In this document: piece after piece, positions 28,001-34,527 of the stretch
Layout of the letters: the number at the start of each line of letters is the position of its first letter
How positions within the stretch are numbered: position 1 is the stretch's first letter
Source of the DNA: Pimelobacter simplex
GTDB lineage: Bacteria; Actinomycetota; Actinomycetes; Propionibacteriales; Nocardioidaceae
Direction of reading: 5' to 3'
Length of the DNA: 64,000 nt
Assembly (NCBI RefSeq): GCF_024662235.1
Contig: NZ_CP096276.1
Coordinates: forward strand, 2,914,001-2,978,000
The notes under the pieces: generated by a model
Seen by the model: the letters and a program-made list of their open reading frames with translations, nothing else
Database searches by the model: none
What the model was told of the DNA's origin: nothing
Made by a program: the position numbers and the translations under genes

Positions 28001-28111
28001 GAGCGGCTCCGCCGGAGCCGCGTCCGCGGGCACCATCGTGAGGCCGAGCACGGCGACCCCGATCCACGCGACCGACTTCGTCGCATGCGTCATCGCACGC
28101 CTCAGCGCCAT
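22007..28111 (-). CDS. Giant secreted RTX / Ig-like repeat / beta-helix protein
   Basis: A 2,034-residue exported protein. Order: signal peptide (about residues 1-33); RTX calcium-binding nonapeptides GGxGxDxxx (46-188); Pro/Asp/Glu linker (195-209); nine Ig-like (cadherin/tandem-95 type) repeats of about 97 residues (211-1104), each with an A.DDTATV.ED opening, VLANDTD, and a conserved Cys pair (DYCNS...VTCV); then a long Thr/Gly/Ser-rich right-handed beta-helix region (from CVWYVSNDASGNAG, 1105-2034). The parts suggest a calcium-stabilised adhesin or surface fibre. ATG 28111 is preferred (GAGGAC 6 nt before); GTG 28147 is an upstream alternative. There is no LPxTG anchor. Adjacent to the tail-collar operon. 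Confidence 0.9.
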   Translation of the reverse strand: MALRRAMTHATKSVAWIGVAVLGLTMVPADAAPAEPLARRGACTIVGTSGNDVLVGTPRRDVICGFGGNDRIDGRGGDDVIRGGDGDDIINGGPGNDLIWGGAGNDVIRGGDGNDRIRGGGGNDVLYGGRGNDGLRGGAGDDRLYGGPGIDRLWGKAGHDVLSGGPGRDGLSCGTGGDKVVGGKGDNVGKDCGPRKPDPDPEPEPGPGDPFAVDDSFATDEDTVLELPATGPGSPVANDTDPDDDVLTVTAVGTATGGTVVLAGGTIRFTPTPDLCGPTAGGFAYTVSDGTGRSAAGRVVVAITCVDDDPVAADDTATVAEDSAASPVDVLANDTDADDDDLVIGAVTQPDHGTVVLASGGTGLTYAPDANYCNSGAGDDPDTFTYELTPGGSTATVRMSVTCVDDAPVAVDDAVTVGEHAPWTDLDVLANDTDVDGGPKEVTGVTLPSHGEVAIAPGGTGVRYRPDLTAVCVAPATVSDTFTYVVNGGSVATVSVTITCVTDAATAADDTATVTEDDPATAIDVLDNDDARDETLSIGSVTQPDHGTVVITGGGTGLTYVPDADYCNSQPGGTRDSFTYTLAPSGATATVRVAVTCVVDPLEVNDDTATVTEDDPATAIDVLANDGDPEGGTLSITAVTQPDHGTVVITGGGTGLTYRPDADYCNSQSGGSPDTFTYTVNDGPTATVRVTVTCVTDAATAADDTATVTEDDPATAIDVLDNDDARDETLSIGSVTQPDHGTVVITGGGTGLTYEPDADYCNSQPGGTRDTFTYTLAPSGATATVRVAVTCVVDPLMLNDDTATVTEDDAATTIPVLANDTDPEGGLLAVTAVTQPANGIVVITGGGTALTYRPAANYCNNQPGGTPDTFTYTVNDGPTATVRVTVACVYDPPTANADAATVDEDASTTVPVTANDIAGDDPAVVQSVTQPLHGSVSIVPGGLAVSYLPNPNYCNTPSGPTDDFTYTLGGGSTATVKMTVTCVNDAPTAAPQSFTGVSAAVGNTALVVAPTGGGTPTTTGARKTVVGNLLTGAADVDSGTLTVLAETVTSTGGGTAVLKADGGFVYHPPAGCTATTDTFTYRVSDGYAPTPGTGSAVVTVNLAGCVWYVSNDASGNAGTSDAPFDTLAQAATASKANDTIYVSAGTGDATGYADGIVLKNGQRLLGESRTLVIGGVTLADGVPGARPRLAATGTDVVSLASGNTVAGFALDPAGVSSGIAGGTGDASGTVTDVRVTDTGAAGTAPGVVLDGTSGTFDLTDLVVDNTAASGPTSGSIGLKLRAAGTVKISGQNRLLVTGAPAFTSDSTALQGSQIDRVLVTGSATGGVNLLNSTGAVTLGKIELETTAGSTAALRLQNTGAITTTDATSTITATGGPAVEINDAPASQLELATVSSAHSASRGISITGLTSGSFKANGGTVSDHTTTAFYVDGGNGTVTYAGAINDGVGGSVEVRGRSGGTVTASGTITDSTDIGGGVLVTGNTGGNTVLSGAGSTVRSGAADGIVLSSSSGHTLTLSGGGLQVASTSGKGVDAAGGGTLNVTGTGNRIASTTGRALGVANTQIGSGNLVLESVSSNGAPNGIRLVATGTAGSLRVTGAGGTCTPGSTAGCTGGEIANSTGSSPSGDAPDGTGVVLSDTQAPSLTRMWIHGAGNYALRGDRTRGLTFAESVVNGLNGDADTDSAVVLTELSGTASIARTHLSGGYSDTLRVTNTTGDLGRLTVDTVTFGLNGNRPQNDALQLDASGAAGDFPVTVTASTFQGAAGDQLQYGNAATKRGDLVVTDNVFTNTHPAISAGGGGVTVTEGGTTSLDATVTGNQLTGAVGPGFLFAKAPGSGVQRGTFANNRIGTAGVDSSGSLSASGLKLQNLGGGGIVWGVTGNQVRGYNTYGVEVVAGGGGGAQSGAVQTTVTGNVIAQPGTASATLGIPKQGLHYNIGTTAGDTFEACADIQNNTLTGSGADGNPATGMNVDVRLRQRQLTTFRLPGYAGANNGNAAVESFLATRNVAGATVRAENSVASGGGGFVGAGLSCPAVP
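24800..27481 (-). repeat. Nine tandem Ig-like repeat units (about 291 nt each)
   Basis: The DNA coding residues 211-1104 of the giant protein is a tandem array with period about 291 nt. Repeats 4-7 are nearly identical in pairs, giving a 582-nt higher-order unit (26027-26608 and 25445-26026); the outer repeats are diverged. This indicates recent expansion in the middle of the array by unequal recombination. Confidence 0.85.
27548..27976 (-). repeat. RTX nonapeptide-coding tandem repeats
   Basis: A run of 27-nt units coding GGxGxDxxx (for example GGDGNDRIR, GGAGDDRLY). Such motifs fold into a calcium-binding parallel beta-roll on export. Confidence 0.9.
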
Positions 28112-28211
28112 CTGACCGTCCTCATCCGATCTCTTGCCGGACGTCACGACGTGACCCCAGCCCCCAACGGGACAGCCTGCCAGTCCCGGAGACCCCCCGG
28201 AGGCGAAATCG

Positions 28212-28243
28212 GGACAACCCGGGACCTTGGTCCCGGGTTGTCC
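28212..28243 (-). terminator. Strong hairpin terminator after tmsB
   Basis: Arms GGACAACCCGGGACC and GGTCCCGGGTTGTCC (15 bp, perfect) around a TT loop. It lies 43 nt past the tmsB stop and 101 nt before the giant protein start, so it separates the two transcription units. It has no U-tract, as is usual in high-GC actinobacteria. Confidence 0.85.
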
Positions 28244-28286
28244 GCCGTCCGTTCAGCCGGACCTGGCGATCAGGTCAGCGACGAGC

Positions 28287-29582
28287 TCAGAACTCGTGGC
28301 GCAGCGGGTAGCCGCTGACGCCGTCGACGGTCTTGGTCGCGAGCACGTGGTGCAGCTGGATCTCGTTGCGCTCGAAGGCGATCCGGGAGCCGACCATGTA
28401 GAGGCCCCACACCCGCGCGGTGCCCTCGTCGGTCTCGGCAACGCACGCGTCCCAGTTGTCGGCGAGATTCTTGGACCAGCCGGCGAGGGTCTTCGCGTAG
28501 TGCTCGCGGAAGTTCTCGTGGTGCTGCACCTCGAGACCGGCGTCCTCGACCGCGCGCGCGATCGTGCCGGAGCCGGCCAGCTCGCCGTCGGGGAAGACGT
28601 AGCGGTCGATGAAGGCGCCCGCCGAGGCCCGGCCCTGGTTGTTGTGGCGGGTGATGCAGTGGTTGAGCACCCGACCGCCGGGCTTGAGCCGGTCGTGGAT
28701 GAACGCGAAGTACGCCGGGTAGTTGTCGACGCCGATGTGCTCGGTCAGGCCGATCGAGCTCACCGCGTCGAAGTCGGTCTCGGGGACGTCGCGGTAGTCG
28801 GAGTGACGCACCTCGGCGAGGTGGTCGAGACCCTGCCGCTTGATCTCCTCCTGCGCCCACGTGGCCTGCTCGCGGGAGAGCGTGACGCCGAGCGCCTTGA
28901 CGCCGTAGTGCTTGGCCGCGTGGCGGACCATGCCGCCCCAGCCGCAGCCGAGGTCGAGCAGCCGGTCGCCCTCCTTGAGGCCGAGCTTGCGGCAGATCAG
29001 GTCGTACTTGTGGTCCTGGGCCTCCTCGAGGGTGGCGTCCTCGGTCGGGAAGACCGCGCAGGTGTAGGTCATCGACGGCCCGAGGACGTGCTCGTAGAAG
29101 GTGTTCGAGACGTCGTAGTGGTGGTGGATCGCGTCGGCGTCGCGCTCCTGGGAGTGCCGGCTCCACTTGCTCAGCCCGCGCAGGCCCTCGAGCCGGTGGC
29201 GCCAGCCGGGGAGGTGCTCCTGGGGCGGCGGGGGCGGCGGGATCAGGTGGCTGATGCCGAGCTCGCGGATGATGCCGACCAGCTCGGTCGGCTTCGGGAT
29301 CCCGAAGTCGGTGTTGTCCTTGAGCAGCGAGAAGGCGTCGTACGGGTCGCCCGGGTGGACACCGTGCAGCTTGAGGTCACCGGCGACGTAGGCCCGGCCG
29401 AGGCCCAGGTCGCCCGGCGCCGTCATGATGTAGGAGAGGCCACGCTCGTTGACGAGCTCGAGTCCGTAGGGCTGGTCCAGCGCGCCGGCCTCGCTGCCGT
29501 CGTAGGCCTTGAGCCAGACCTTGAGCCCGCCTGGGAACAGGGATTCGATCGTGGGGGCGATGCCCCGGCCCTTCACGGTCAT
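28287..29582 (-). CDS. tmsB: SAM-dependent phospholipid 10-methylene transferase (TmsB/BfaB-like)
   Basis: A 431-residue cyclopropane-synthase-fold methyltransferase. Visible are the HHYDVSN motif near residue 152, SAM-binding motif I (LLDLGCGWGGM), the substrate region SIGLTEHIG and NHCITR. Because it is fused by a 4-nt overlap to an FAD-linked oxidoreductase, it is best assigned to the actinobacterial TmsB/BfaB type, which adds a methylene at C-10 of oleoyl phospholipids on the way to 10-methylstearic (tuberculostearic) acid, rather than to a cyclopropane synthase. A Pro-run (HLIPPPPPPQEH) joins the N-terminal part to the catalytic domain. A strong terminator follows. Confidence 0.87.
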   Translation of the reverse strand: MTVKGRGIAPTIESLFPGGLKVWLKAYDGSEAGALDQPYGLELVNERGLSYIMTAPGDLGLGRAYVAGDLKLHGVHPGDPYDAFSLLKDNTDFGIPKPTELVGIIRELGISHLIPPPPPPQEHLPGWRHRLEGLRGLSKWSRHSQERDADAIHHHYDVSNTFYEHVLGPSMTYTCAVFPTEDATLEEAQDHKYDLICRKLGLKEGDRLLDLGCGWGGMVRHAAKHYGVKALGVTLSREQATWAQEEIKRQGLDHLAEVRHSDYRDVPETDFDAVSSIGLTEHIGVDNYPAYFAFIHDRLKPGGRVLNHCITRHNNQGRASAGAFIDRYVFPDGELAGSGTIARAVEDAGLEVQHHENFREHYAKTLAGWSKNLADNWDACVAETDEGTARVWGLYMVGSRIAFERNEIQLHHVLATKTVDGVSGYPLRHEF

Positions 29583-30958
29583 CTGCTCTTCACCGCCTTG
29601 TCGTAGAGATTCGTCAGTCGTTCGTCAGGGTCGTAGCGGCGCTTGACCTCGTCGAGGTGCGCCGTGTTGTAGAGGGCGTCGAACGTCGGCTTGTCGTAGA
29701 ACGCCTCGGAGTAGAGGGACTTGTGCCCACCGAGCTCGTGGACCTTGGCCTCGATCGCGCGGTTGCGCGGGGCGTTCACCCGGTCGGGGCCGACGTGCAC
29801 GGTGCCCCAGAAGCCGATGTTGACGTAGAGCCGGCCGGGCTCGAGCGGGTAGACCGGCCACTGGCCGCCGGTGCTCGCGCCGGTCGAGACCAGCGGGCAC
29901 AGCCAGACCGGGCGCATGCCGATCTCGTCGTCGAACCAGGTGAGGAACTCCCCCAGCCTGTCGATCGGCACCTCGACGTCCTGGACCACGCGCTCGCGCA
30001 GGGGACGCCCGGCGCGGCGGTCGAGCCGGTCGGCGATGTCGAAGCGGCGGTCGAGCTTGAGCAGCTTCATGTAGACGTCGGAGCGGCGCAGGCTGCGCGG
30101 CCAGACCTTGCGCAGGCGCGGGTTCTGGGCGCCGAAGGCACCCGAGCACCAGAACCAGTCGGTGTCCCAGCGCCACAGGTAGTCGTACGCCGTGAGCCGG
30201 TCGCGCTCGGTCGTCCGGAGCGAGCGGTAGTAGACGTCCTGCCCGGCGTAGTCGGAGGTCGGGCCGGGCTCGTCGGTCCAGCGGGCGAGCGTGAGGACGT
30301 GCTCTCCGGGCCCGAACGAGACGCCGTCGAGGCCGTGCACCGGCTCGCCGTCGTAGTCCTGGCTCGCGGTGATCTCGGCGATCGTCTTGGCCAGCAGCTC
30401 GGCGTCGTCGAAGCGCACGTGCCGCAGCGCGACGTACGACGGCACCCGCTCGAGCTTGATCCGCAGCCGCGTGGAGTAGCCCAGCGAGCCGTAGGAGTTG
30501 GGGAACGCGTCGAAGAGGTCGTCCCCGGGGCGGGTCGTGACGACCTCACCGGCGCCGGTGAAGACGTCCATCTCGAGCACCGACTCGTGGGGCAGGCCCA
30601 GCCGGAAGCTCGTGGACTCGATGCCGAGACCGGTCACAGCGCCGCCGAGCGTGATCGTGCGCAGCTGCGGGACGACGTACGGGACCAGGCCGTGGGGCAG
30701 CGTCGCGTCGACCAGGTCCTCGTAGGTGCACATACCCTGCACCTCGGCGATCGGGCCGTCCGGGCTGTCGGGCACGACCTCGATGACCCCGGAGAGGCCA
30801 CTGACGTCGAGACCCGGGGCGTCGGTCGCCGCCCGGGCCCGGAAGAGGTTGGTGGTGCGCTTCGCGAGCCGCACGGGCTGACCAGCGGGGATGGCCGCAT
30901 AGGAGGCGGCGAGCCGCTGAACGGCCCGCTCGTGCTCCGTCCAGGCACTGTTAGCCAT
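29579..30958 (-). CDS. tmsA: FAD-linked reductase for 10-methyl fatty acids (TmsA/BfaA-like)
   Basis: A 459-residue flavoprotein of the FAD_binding_4 (DHCR24/BfaA) type. It has GVIEVVPDS, then the FAD-binding part CTYEDLVDATLPHGL, VPQLRTITLGGAVTGLGIES, and the C-terminal region with YVNIGFWGTVHVG. In the TmsAB route it reduces the 10-methylene intermediate made by TmsB to the 10-methyl group using NADPH. ATG 30958 sits 7 nt behind a possible -10 (TAAATT), so a leaderless start is likely; GTG 30982 is an alternative. It overlaps tmsB by ATGA. Confidence 0.87.
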   Translation of the reverse strand: MANSAWTEHERAVQRLAASYAAIPAGQPVRLAKRTTNLFRARAATDAPGLDVSGLSGVIEVVPDSPDGPIAEVQGMCTYEDLVDATLPHGLVPYVVPQLRTITLGGAVTGLGIESTSFRLGLPHESVLEMDVFTGAGEVVTTRPGDDLFDAFPNSYGSLGYSTRLRIKLERVPSYVALRHVRFDDAELLAKTIAEITASQDYDGEPVHGLDGVSFGPGEHVLTLARWTDEPGPTSDYAGQDVYYRSLRTTERDRLTAYDYLWRWDTDWFWCSGAFGAQNPRLRKVWPRSLRRSDVYMKLLKLDRRFDIADRLDRRAGRPLRERVVQDVEVPIDRLGEFLTWFDDEIGMRPVWLCPLVSTGASTGGQWPVYPLEPGRLYVNIGFWGTVHVGPDRVNAPRNRAIEAKVHELGGHKSLYSEAFYDKPTFDALYNTAHLDEVKRRYDPDERLTNLYDKAVKSR

Positions 30959-30966
30959 GGGTTGCA

Positions 30967-30972
30967 ATTTAC
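30967..30972 (-). promoter_or_regulatory. Possible -10 box of tmsAB
   Basis: TAAATT on the minus strand, 7 nt before ATG 30958. A weak -35 (TCGACT) lies 16 nt upstream. The short AT-rich island is unusual for this sequence. Confidence 0.4.
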
Positions 30973-31024
30973 TCCTGTCCACAGACAGTCGACGGGGGGA
31001 TGGTTGACCTGCTGCAACCAGCGA

Positions 31025-31642
31025 CTAGAGCCAACCATTCCCGTCCGCGACGAGAACGGCCTCGGTCCGGTTGCTGGCACCGGTCTTGCCGATGGCCGAG
31101 GAGAGGTGGTTGCGCACCGTCCCCTCGGAGAGGAAGAGCGCCGCGGCGATGGCCGCCACGGAGCCGCCGTCGCGGGCCGCGCGCAGCACGTCGGACTCCC
31201 GTCCGGTCAGCGGCGACTCGCCGCTGACCAGCGAGTCCGTGGCCAGGGCGGGATCGACGACGCGCAGGCCCTGGTGCACCCGGCGTACGGCGTCCGCGAG
31301 CTGGGGCGCGGGCGTGTCCTTGACCACGAAGCCCGAGGCACCGGCCTGGAGCGCGCGCCGCAGGTAGCCCGGCCGCCCGAACGTGGTGACGATGAGCACC
31401 CGCGTCTCCGGCGCGACCCGGCGCAGCTCGGCGCAGGCGGCGATGCCGTCGATGCCGGGCATCTCGACGTCGAGCAGCGCGACGTCGGGGCGCAGCTCGG
31501 CGGCCACGGCGACCGCCTCCTCCCCCGTGCCGACCTCGGCGACGACCTCCAGGTCGCGCTCCAGGCCCAGCAGGGCCGACAGCGCGCCGCGCACCAGCGC
31601 CTGGTCGTCGGCGAGCAGCAGCCGGATGGTCGTGGTGCTCAC
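31025..31642 (-). CDS. NarL/LuxR-family response regulator
   Basis: A 205-residue response regulator. The receiver domain has the acidic pair (LLLADDQALVRG), phospho-acceptor Asp in ALLDVEMPG, Thr in VTTF and Lys in VVKDT. The C-terminal LuxR HTH (LTGRESDVLRAARDGGSVAA, then SEGTVRNHLSSAIGKTGA) binds DNA. It is coupled by a GTGA overlap to the histidine kinase, and both follow the ABC exporter genes, so it most likely controls the exporter operon; the dyad at 34510-34527 is a candidate target (inference). Confidence 0.94.
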   Translation of the reverse strand: MSTTTIRLLLADDQALVRGALSALLGLERDLEVVAEVGTGEEAVAVAAELRPDVALLDVEMPGIDGIAACAELRRVAPETRVLIVTTFGRPGYLRRALQAGASGFVVKDTPAPQLADAVRRVHQGLRVVDPALATDSLVSGESPLTGRESDVLRAARDGGSVAAIAAALFLSEGTVRNHLSSAIGKTGASNRTEAVLVADGNGWL

Positions 31643-32769
31643 TCGACCACCACCGCCACCGACCAGCCCGGGTCGAGCCGGGTGGTGACGAGCCGCGCGC
31701 CGAGGGCGGCGGCCCGCTCCTGCAGGCCGGTCAGTCCGGAGCCGCGCGGGGACGGGACGCTCGGGCCGGCGCCGTCGTCGCGGACCTCGGCGCGGCCGGG
31801 GCCGAGCAGCACCTCGCAGTGGCGGGCGCCCGAGTGGCGGATCACGTTGGTCACTCCTTCGCGCACGGTCCAGGCGAACAGCTCGCGCAGCTCGCTCGGC
31901 ACGTCCTCGGCGCTGTTGGGCAGGGTCGCCTCGATCTCGGCCGCGCCGAGCGCGGTGCGCGCCCGGGCCAGCTCGCCGGGCAGGGTGAGGTCGCGATAGC
32001 CCTCGACCGCCCGCCGTACGTCGGCCAGGGCGTCGCGGCTGAGCCGCTCGAGGTCGGCCAGCTCGGCGCGCGTTCGCTCGGGGTCGACGTCGATCAGCCG
32101 CCCCGCCAGCTCGGCCTTGATCGTGATCACGGTCAGCGAGTGGCCCAGGATGTCGTGCAGGTCGCGGGCGAAGCGGGAGCGCTCGTTGTCGACGGCCAGC
32201 TCGGCGTTGCGCGCGTGGGCGGCGACGAGCTGGGCGTTGCGGCTGATGATCGTGCGCATCCCGAAGACCGCGATCGCGGCGGCCATCACGCCGAACGCCA
32301 CACCGAACTCGAACTCCCAGCCCGGCAGCAGACCCAGCAGCACCGCGGTGACGGCGATCGCGACCACCGTCGGCGCCGCCCAGCGGAACGGCAGCACCAT
32401 CACCGCGGCGACCGCGACGTAGACCAGGCACGCGACGCCCGGCTCCCCCAGCAGCACCATCATCAGCACGCCGAGAGCGGTCAGGGTCAGCAGCAGCGTG
32501 CCGCCGGCGCCCGGTGTCTCGCCGACCGGGTCGCCGAGGGCCTGGGCGCGGGCCCGCATCCGCCACCACAGCAGCATGTAGACCGCCGCGAAGACCGCAG
32601 TGGTCGCGACGCCCGCCAGGCCGCGGACCCGGTCGTCGGCCTGGAAACCCGCCCGCACCGGGTCGATGAGGAAGAAGAGCCAGATCGCGGCGAACCACGG
32701 ACCGCGCCTGCCGACCATTCCCGGTGCGGCAGGCGCGGTCTCGCTCATGGGATCCACGGTAGTGCTCAC
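31639..32769 (-). CDS. Membrane sensor histidine kinase (HisKA_3 type)
   Basis: A 376-residue kinase with five to six hydrophobic segments in the first 170 residues and little extracellular part, so it likely senses a membrane signal. The dimerisation/phosphoacceptor helix carries FARDLHDILGHSL (phospho-His in DLHD). The ATP-binding domain shows VREGVTNVIRHSGA (N box), VRDDGAG and GSGLTGLQERAAALGA. It phosphorylates the adjacent NarL-type regulator (DesK/LiaS architecture). GTG 32769 overlaps the permease stop (GTGA); ATG 32748 is an alternative start. Confidence 0.92.
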   Translation of the reverse strand: MSTTVDPMSETAPAAPGMVGRRGPWFAAIWLFFLIDPVRAGFQADDRVRGLAGVATTAVFAAVYMLLWWRMRARAQALGDPVGETPGAGGTLLLTLTALGVLMMVLLGEPGVACLVYVAVAAVMVLPFRWAAPTVVAIAVTAVLLGLLPGWEFEFGVAFGVMAAAIAVFGMRTIISRNAQLVAAHARNAELAVDNERSRFARDLHDILGHSLTVITIKAELAGRLIDVDPERTRAELADLERLSRDALADVRRAVEGYRDLTLPGELARARTALGAAEIEATLPNSAEDVPSELRELFAWTVREGVTNVIRHSGARHCEVLLGPGRAEVRDDGAGPSVPSPRGSGLTGLQERAAALGARLVTTRLDPGWSVAVVVE

Positions 32770-33551
32770 ACGCGTGCGGTGTCCTTCGACATTCTCCAGG
32801 CCGCGCCGGCCACGAACAGCGTGCACCAGCCGACGGCGTTGACCACCGCGTACCAGGGCAGCTCGTGGGTGAGCGGGGCGCGGACCACCTCGGCGACGCC
32901 GTACATGGGGGTCCAGTAGGCGACCATGCGGACCGCCTCGGCGTACTGGCTGAGGGGGATGAACAGGCCACCCAGGAACGACAGCAGCGCCAGGCCGGGG
33001 CCGAGGATCTGCATGGCGTTCTCGCCCGGGACGACGTACCCGACGAAGACACCGAGCGCGGCGAAGGTCAGCGTGCAGACGAGCGCGAGCACGCCGCACT
33101 GGATCCACGTGCTGGTGGGCATCTCGGCCTTGCCCTGGAGGATGCCGACCACGTTGACCGCGGCGATCGCGAGCGCCCCCATGACGAGGGCGACGAACGC
33201 CTTCATCAGGATGTACGCCACCGGGTGCAGCGGCGTCAGCCGGAGCTGGCGCGACCAGCCCAGCGAGCGCTCCAGCGCGACCATCGAGCCGCCGGCCGCG
33301 GCGGTGAGGGCGGCGCCGTACATGGCCATGGAGGCGAGGATGTAGGCGCCGACGTTGCCGACGCCGGCCTTCTCGTCCCAGCCGGACTGGCCGCCGAAGC
33401 TGAGCATCAGCGCGGCCGGGAGGAGGAGCGTGAAGATCACCGTGCGGCGGTTGCGCAGCATCCGGCGCAGCTCGATGCCGAGCACGGTGCGGTTGAGGCC
33501 CCCGAGGGGCGGGACCCGGCGGGTGGCGGGGTCGAGGGTGCTCGTGCTCAT
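32766..33551 (-). CDS. ABC-2 type transporter permease
   Basis: A 261-residue membrane subunit with six predicted helices and the ABC-2 pattern: IELRRMLRNRRTVIFTLLLP at the start, the cytoplasmic loop GWSRQLRLTPLHPVAYILMK, and a late GLFIPLSQYAEAVRMVAYWTPM (ABC-2 signature region). It pairs with the ATPase encoded just upstream (ATGA overlap) to form an exporter, typically of lipids, peptides or drugs. The substrate is unknown. Confidence 0.93.
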   Translation of the reverse strand: MSTSTLDPATRRVPPLGGLNRTVLGIELRRMLRNRRTVIFTLLLPAALMLSFGGQSGWDEKAGVGNVGAYILASMAMYGAALTAAAGGSMVALERSLGWSRQLRLTPLHPVAYILMKAFVALVMGALAIAAVNVVGILQGKAEMPTSTWIQCGVLALVCTLTFAALGVFVGYVVPGENAMQILGPGLALLSFLGGLFIPLSQYAEAVRMVAYWTPMYGVAEVVRAPLTHELPWYAVVNAVGWCTLFVAGAAWRMSKDTARV

Positions 33552-34453
33552 GCGTGGTCTCCTTGTCCGGTCAGGCTGAGGAACGCCTCTTCGATGCCCT
33601 TGGCCGCGATCTCCAGGTCCCGGGCGGACGTCTCGGTGAGCAGGTAGCGCGCGACGGTGTCGCTGTCCTTGGCGTGGATCGTCACCGACTCCCCGCGCAC
33701 CTCGACGTGGTCGACGCCGCCGAGCGCGGTGATCGCCTCGACGTCGGCGCCGGGCAGCCAGGCCCGGATCGTGCGGCCCGAGGCGAGGGCGCGGATCTGG
33801 GGGCCGGTGCCGTCGGCGACGACCTGACCCTGGCTGATCAGGACGATCCGGTCGGCGTACTGGTCGGCCTCCTCGAGGTAGTGCGTCGCGAAGAGCACCG
33901 TGCGGCCGCTGCCCGCGTCGTCGCGGATCGCGCTCCAGAAGGCGCGCCGGCCCTCGACGTCCATGCCGGTGGTCGGCTCGTCGAGCAGCAGCAGCGCGGG
34001 ATCGGACAGCAGCGCCATCGCGAACCGCAGCCGCTGCTGCTCACCGCCCGAGCACTTGGCCACCTTGCGGTCGGCCAGCCCGGTGATGCCCGCGCGCTCC
34101 AGCACCTCGTCGACCGGCCGGGTGTCGGCGAACAGGCTCGCCGTGTAGGCCACCGTCTCGCGGACCGTGAGGTCCTTGAGCAGGCCGCCGGTCTGCATCA
34201 CCGCCGAGACCAGGCCGCGCGCGATCGCCTTGCGCGGCTCCATCCCGAGGACCTCGACCGTGCCGCTGGTCGGCTTCGTGAGCCCCAGCACCATGTCGAT
34301 GGTCGTGGTCTTGCCCGCTCCGTTGGGACCGAGGAAGGCCACGATCTCGCCGGGCCGCAGCGCGAGGTCGATCCCTCGCACGGCTCGGACGTCGCCGAAC
34401 TCCTTGGTCACTCCCGCCAGCCGGACGGCCGGCGCAGTCGTGTTCGTCGTCAT
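33548..34453 (-). CDS. ABC exporter ATP-binding protein
   Basis: A 301-residue ATPase of the drug/lipid exporter (CcmA/DrrA-like) class. Walker A GPNGAGKTTT, Q-loop VMQTGG, signature CSGGEQQRL (Cys in place of the usual Leu), Walker B LLLLDEPTTGMD, switch His ATHYLEEAD, and a C-terminal extension of about 80 residues as in DrrA-type proteins. First gene of a four-gene unit (ATPase, permease, kinase, regulator), all with 4-nt overlaps, so all are coregulated. An imperfect dyad lies 57-74 nt before its start. Confidence 0.94.
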   Translation of the reverse strand: MTTNTTAPAVRLAGVTKEFGDVRAVRGIDLALRPGEIVAFLGPNGAGKTTTIDMVLGLTKPTSGTVEVLGMEPRKAIARGLVSAVMQTGGLLKDLTVRETVAYTASLFADTRPVDEVLERAGITGLADRKVAKCSGGEQQRLRFAMALLSDPALLLLDEPTTGMDVEGRRAFWSAIRDDAGSGRTVLFATHYLEEADQYADRIVLISQGQVVADGTGPQIRALASGRTIRAWLPGADVEAITALGGVDHVEVRGESVTIHAKDSDTVARYLLTETSARDLEIAAKGIEEAFLSLTGQGDHA

Positions 34454-34509
34454 GCCCCCAGCCTCACGGCGCGGGCGCCGCGGGACCTCGGGCAGGCGTC
34501 ACGACCCGG

Positions 34510-34527
34510 CCGTGACATCTGTCATGG
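34510..34527. promoter_or_regulatory. Imperfect dyad upstream of the ABC exporter operon
   Basis: CCGTGACA-TC-TGTCATGG: 8-bp arms with one mismatch, between the deaminase-like gene and the exporter. The core TGACA-N2-TGTCA is the same as in the TetR operator at 2432-2455. The likely ligand is the operon's own NarL-type regulator, or a TetR protein. Confidence 0.45.

Noticed and set aside
21338..28318. A 2,326-codon open frame on the plus strand, antisense to the giant secreted protein
   Set aside because: It is low-complexity Gly/Ala/Val/Asp/Arg sequence produced by the GC-biased codons of the minus-strand gene. It lacks a ribosome site and homology, while the minus strand shows signal peptide, RTX and Ig-like repeats.
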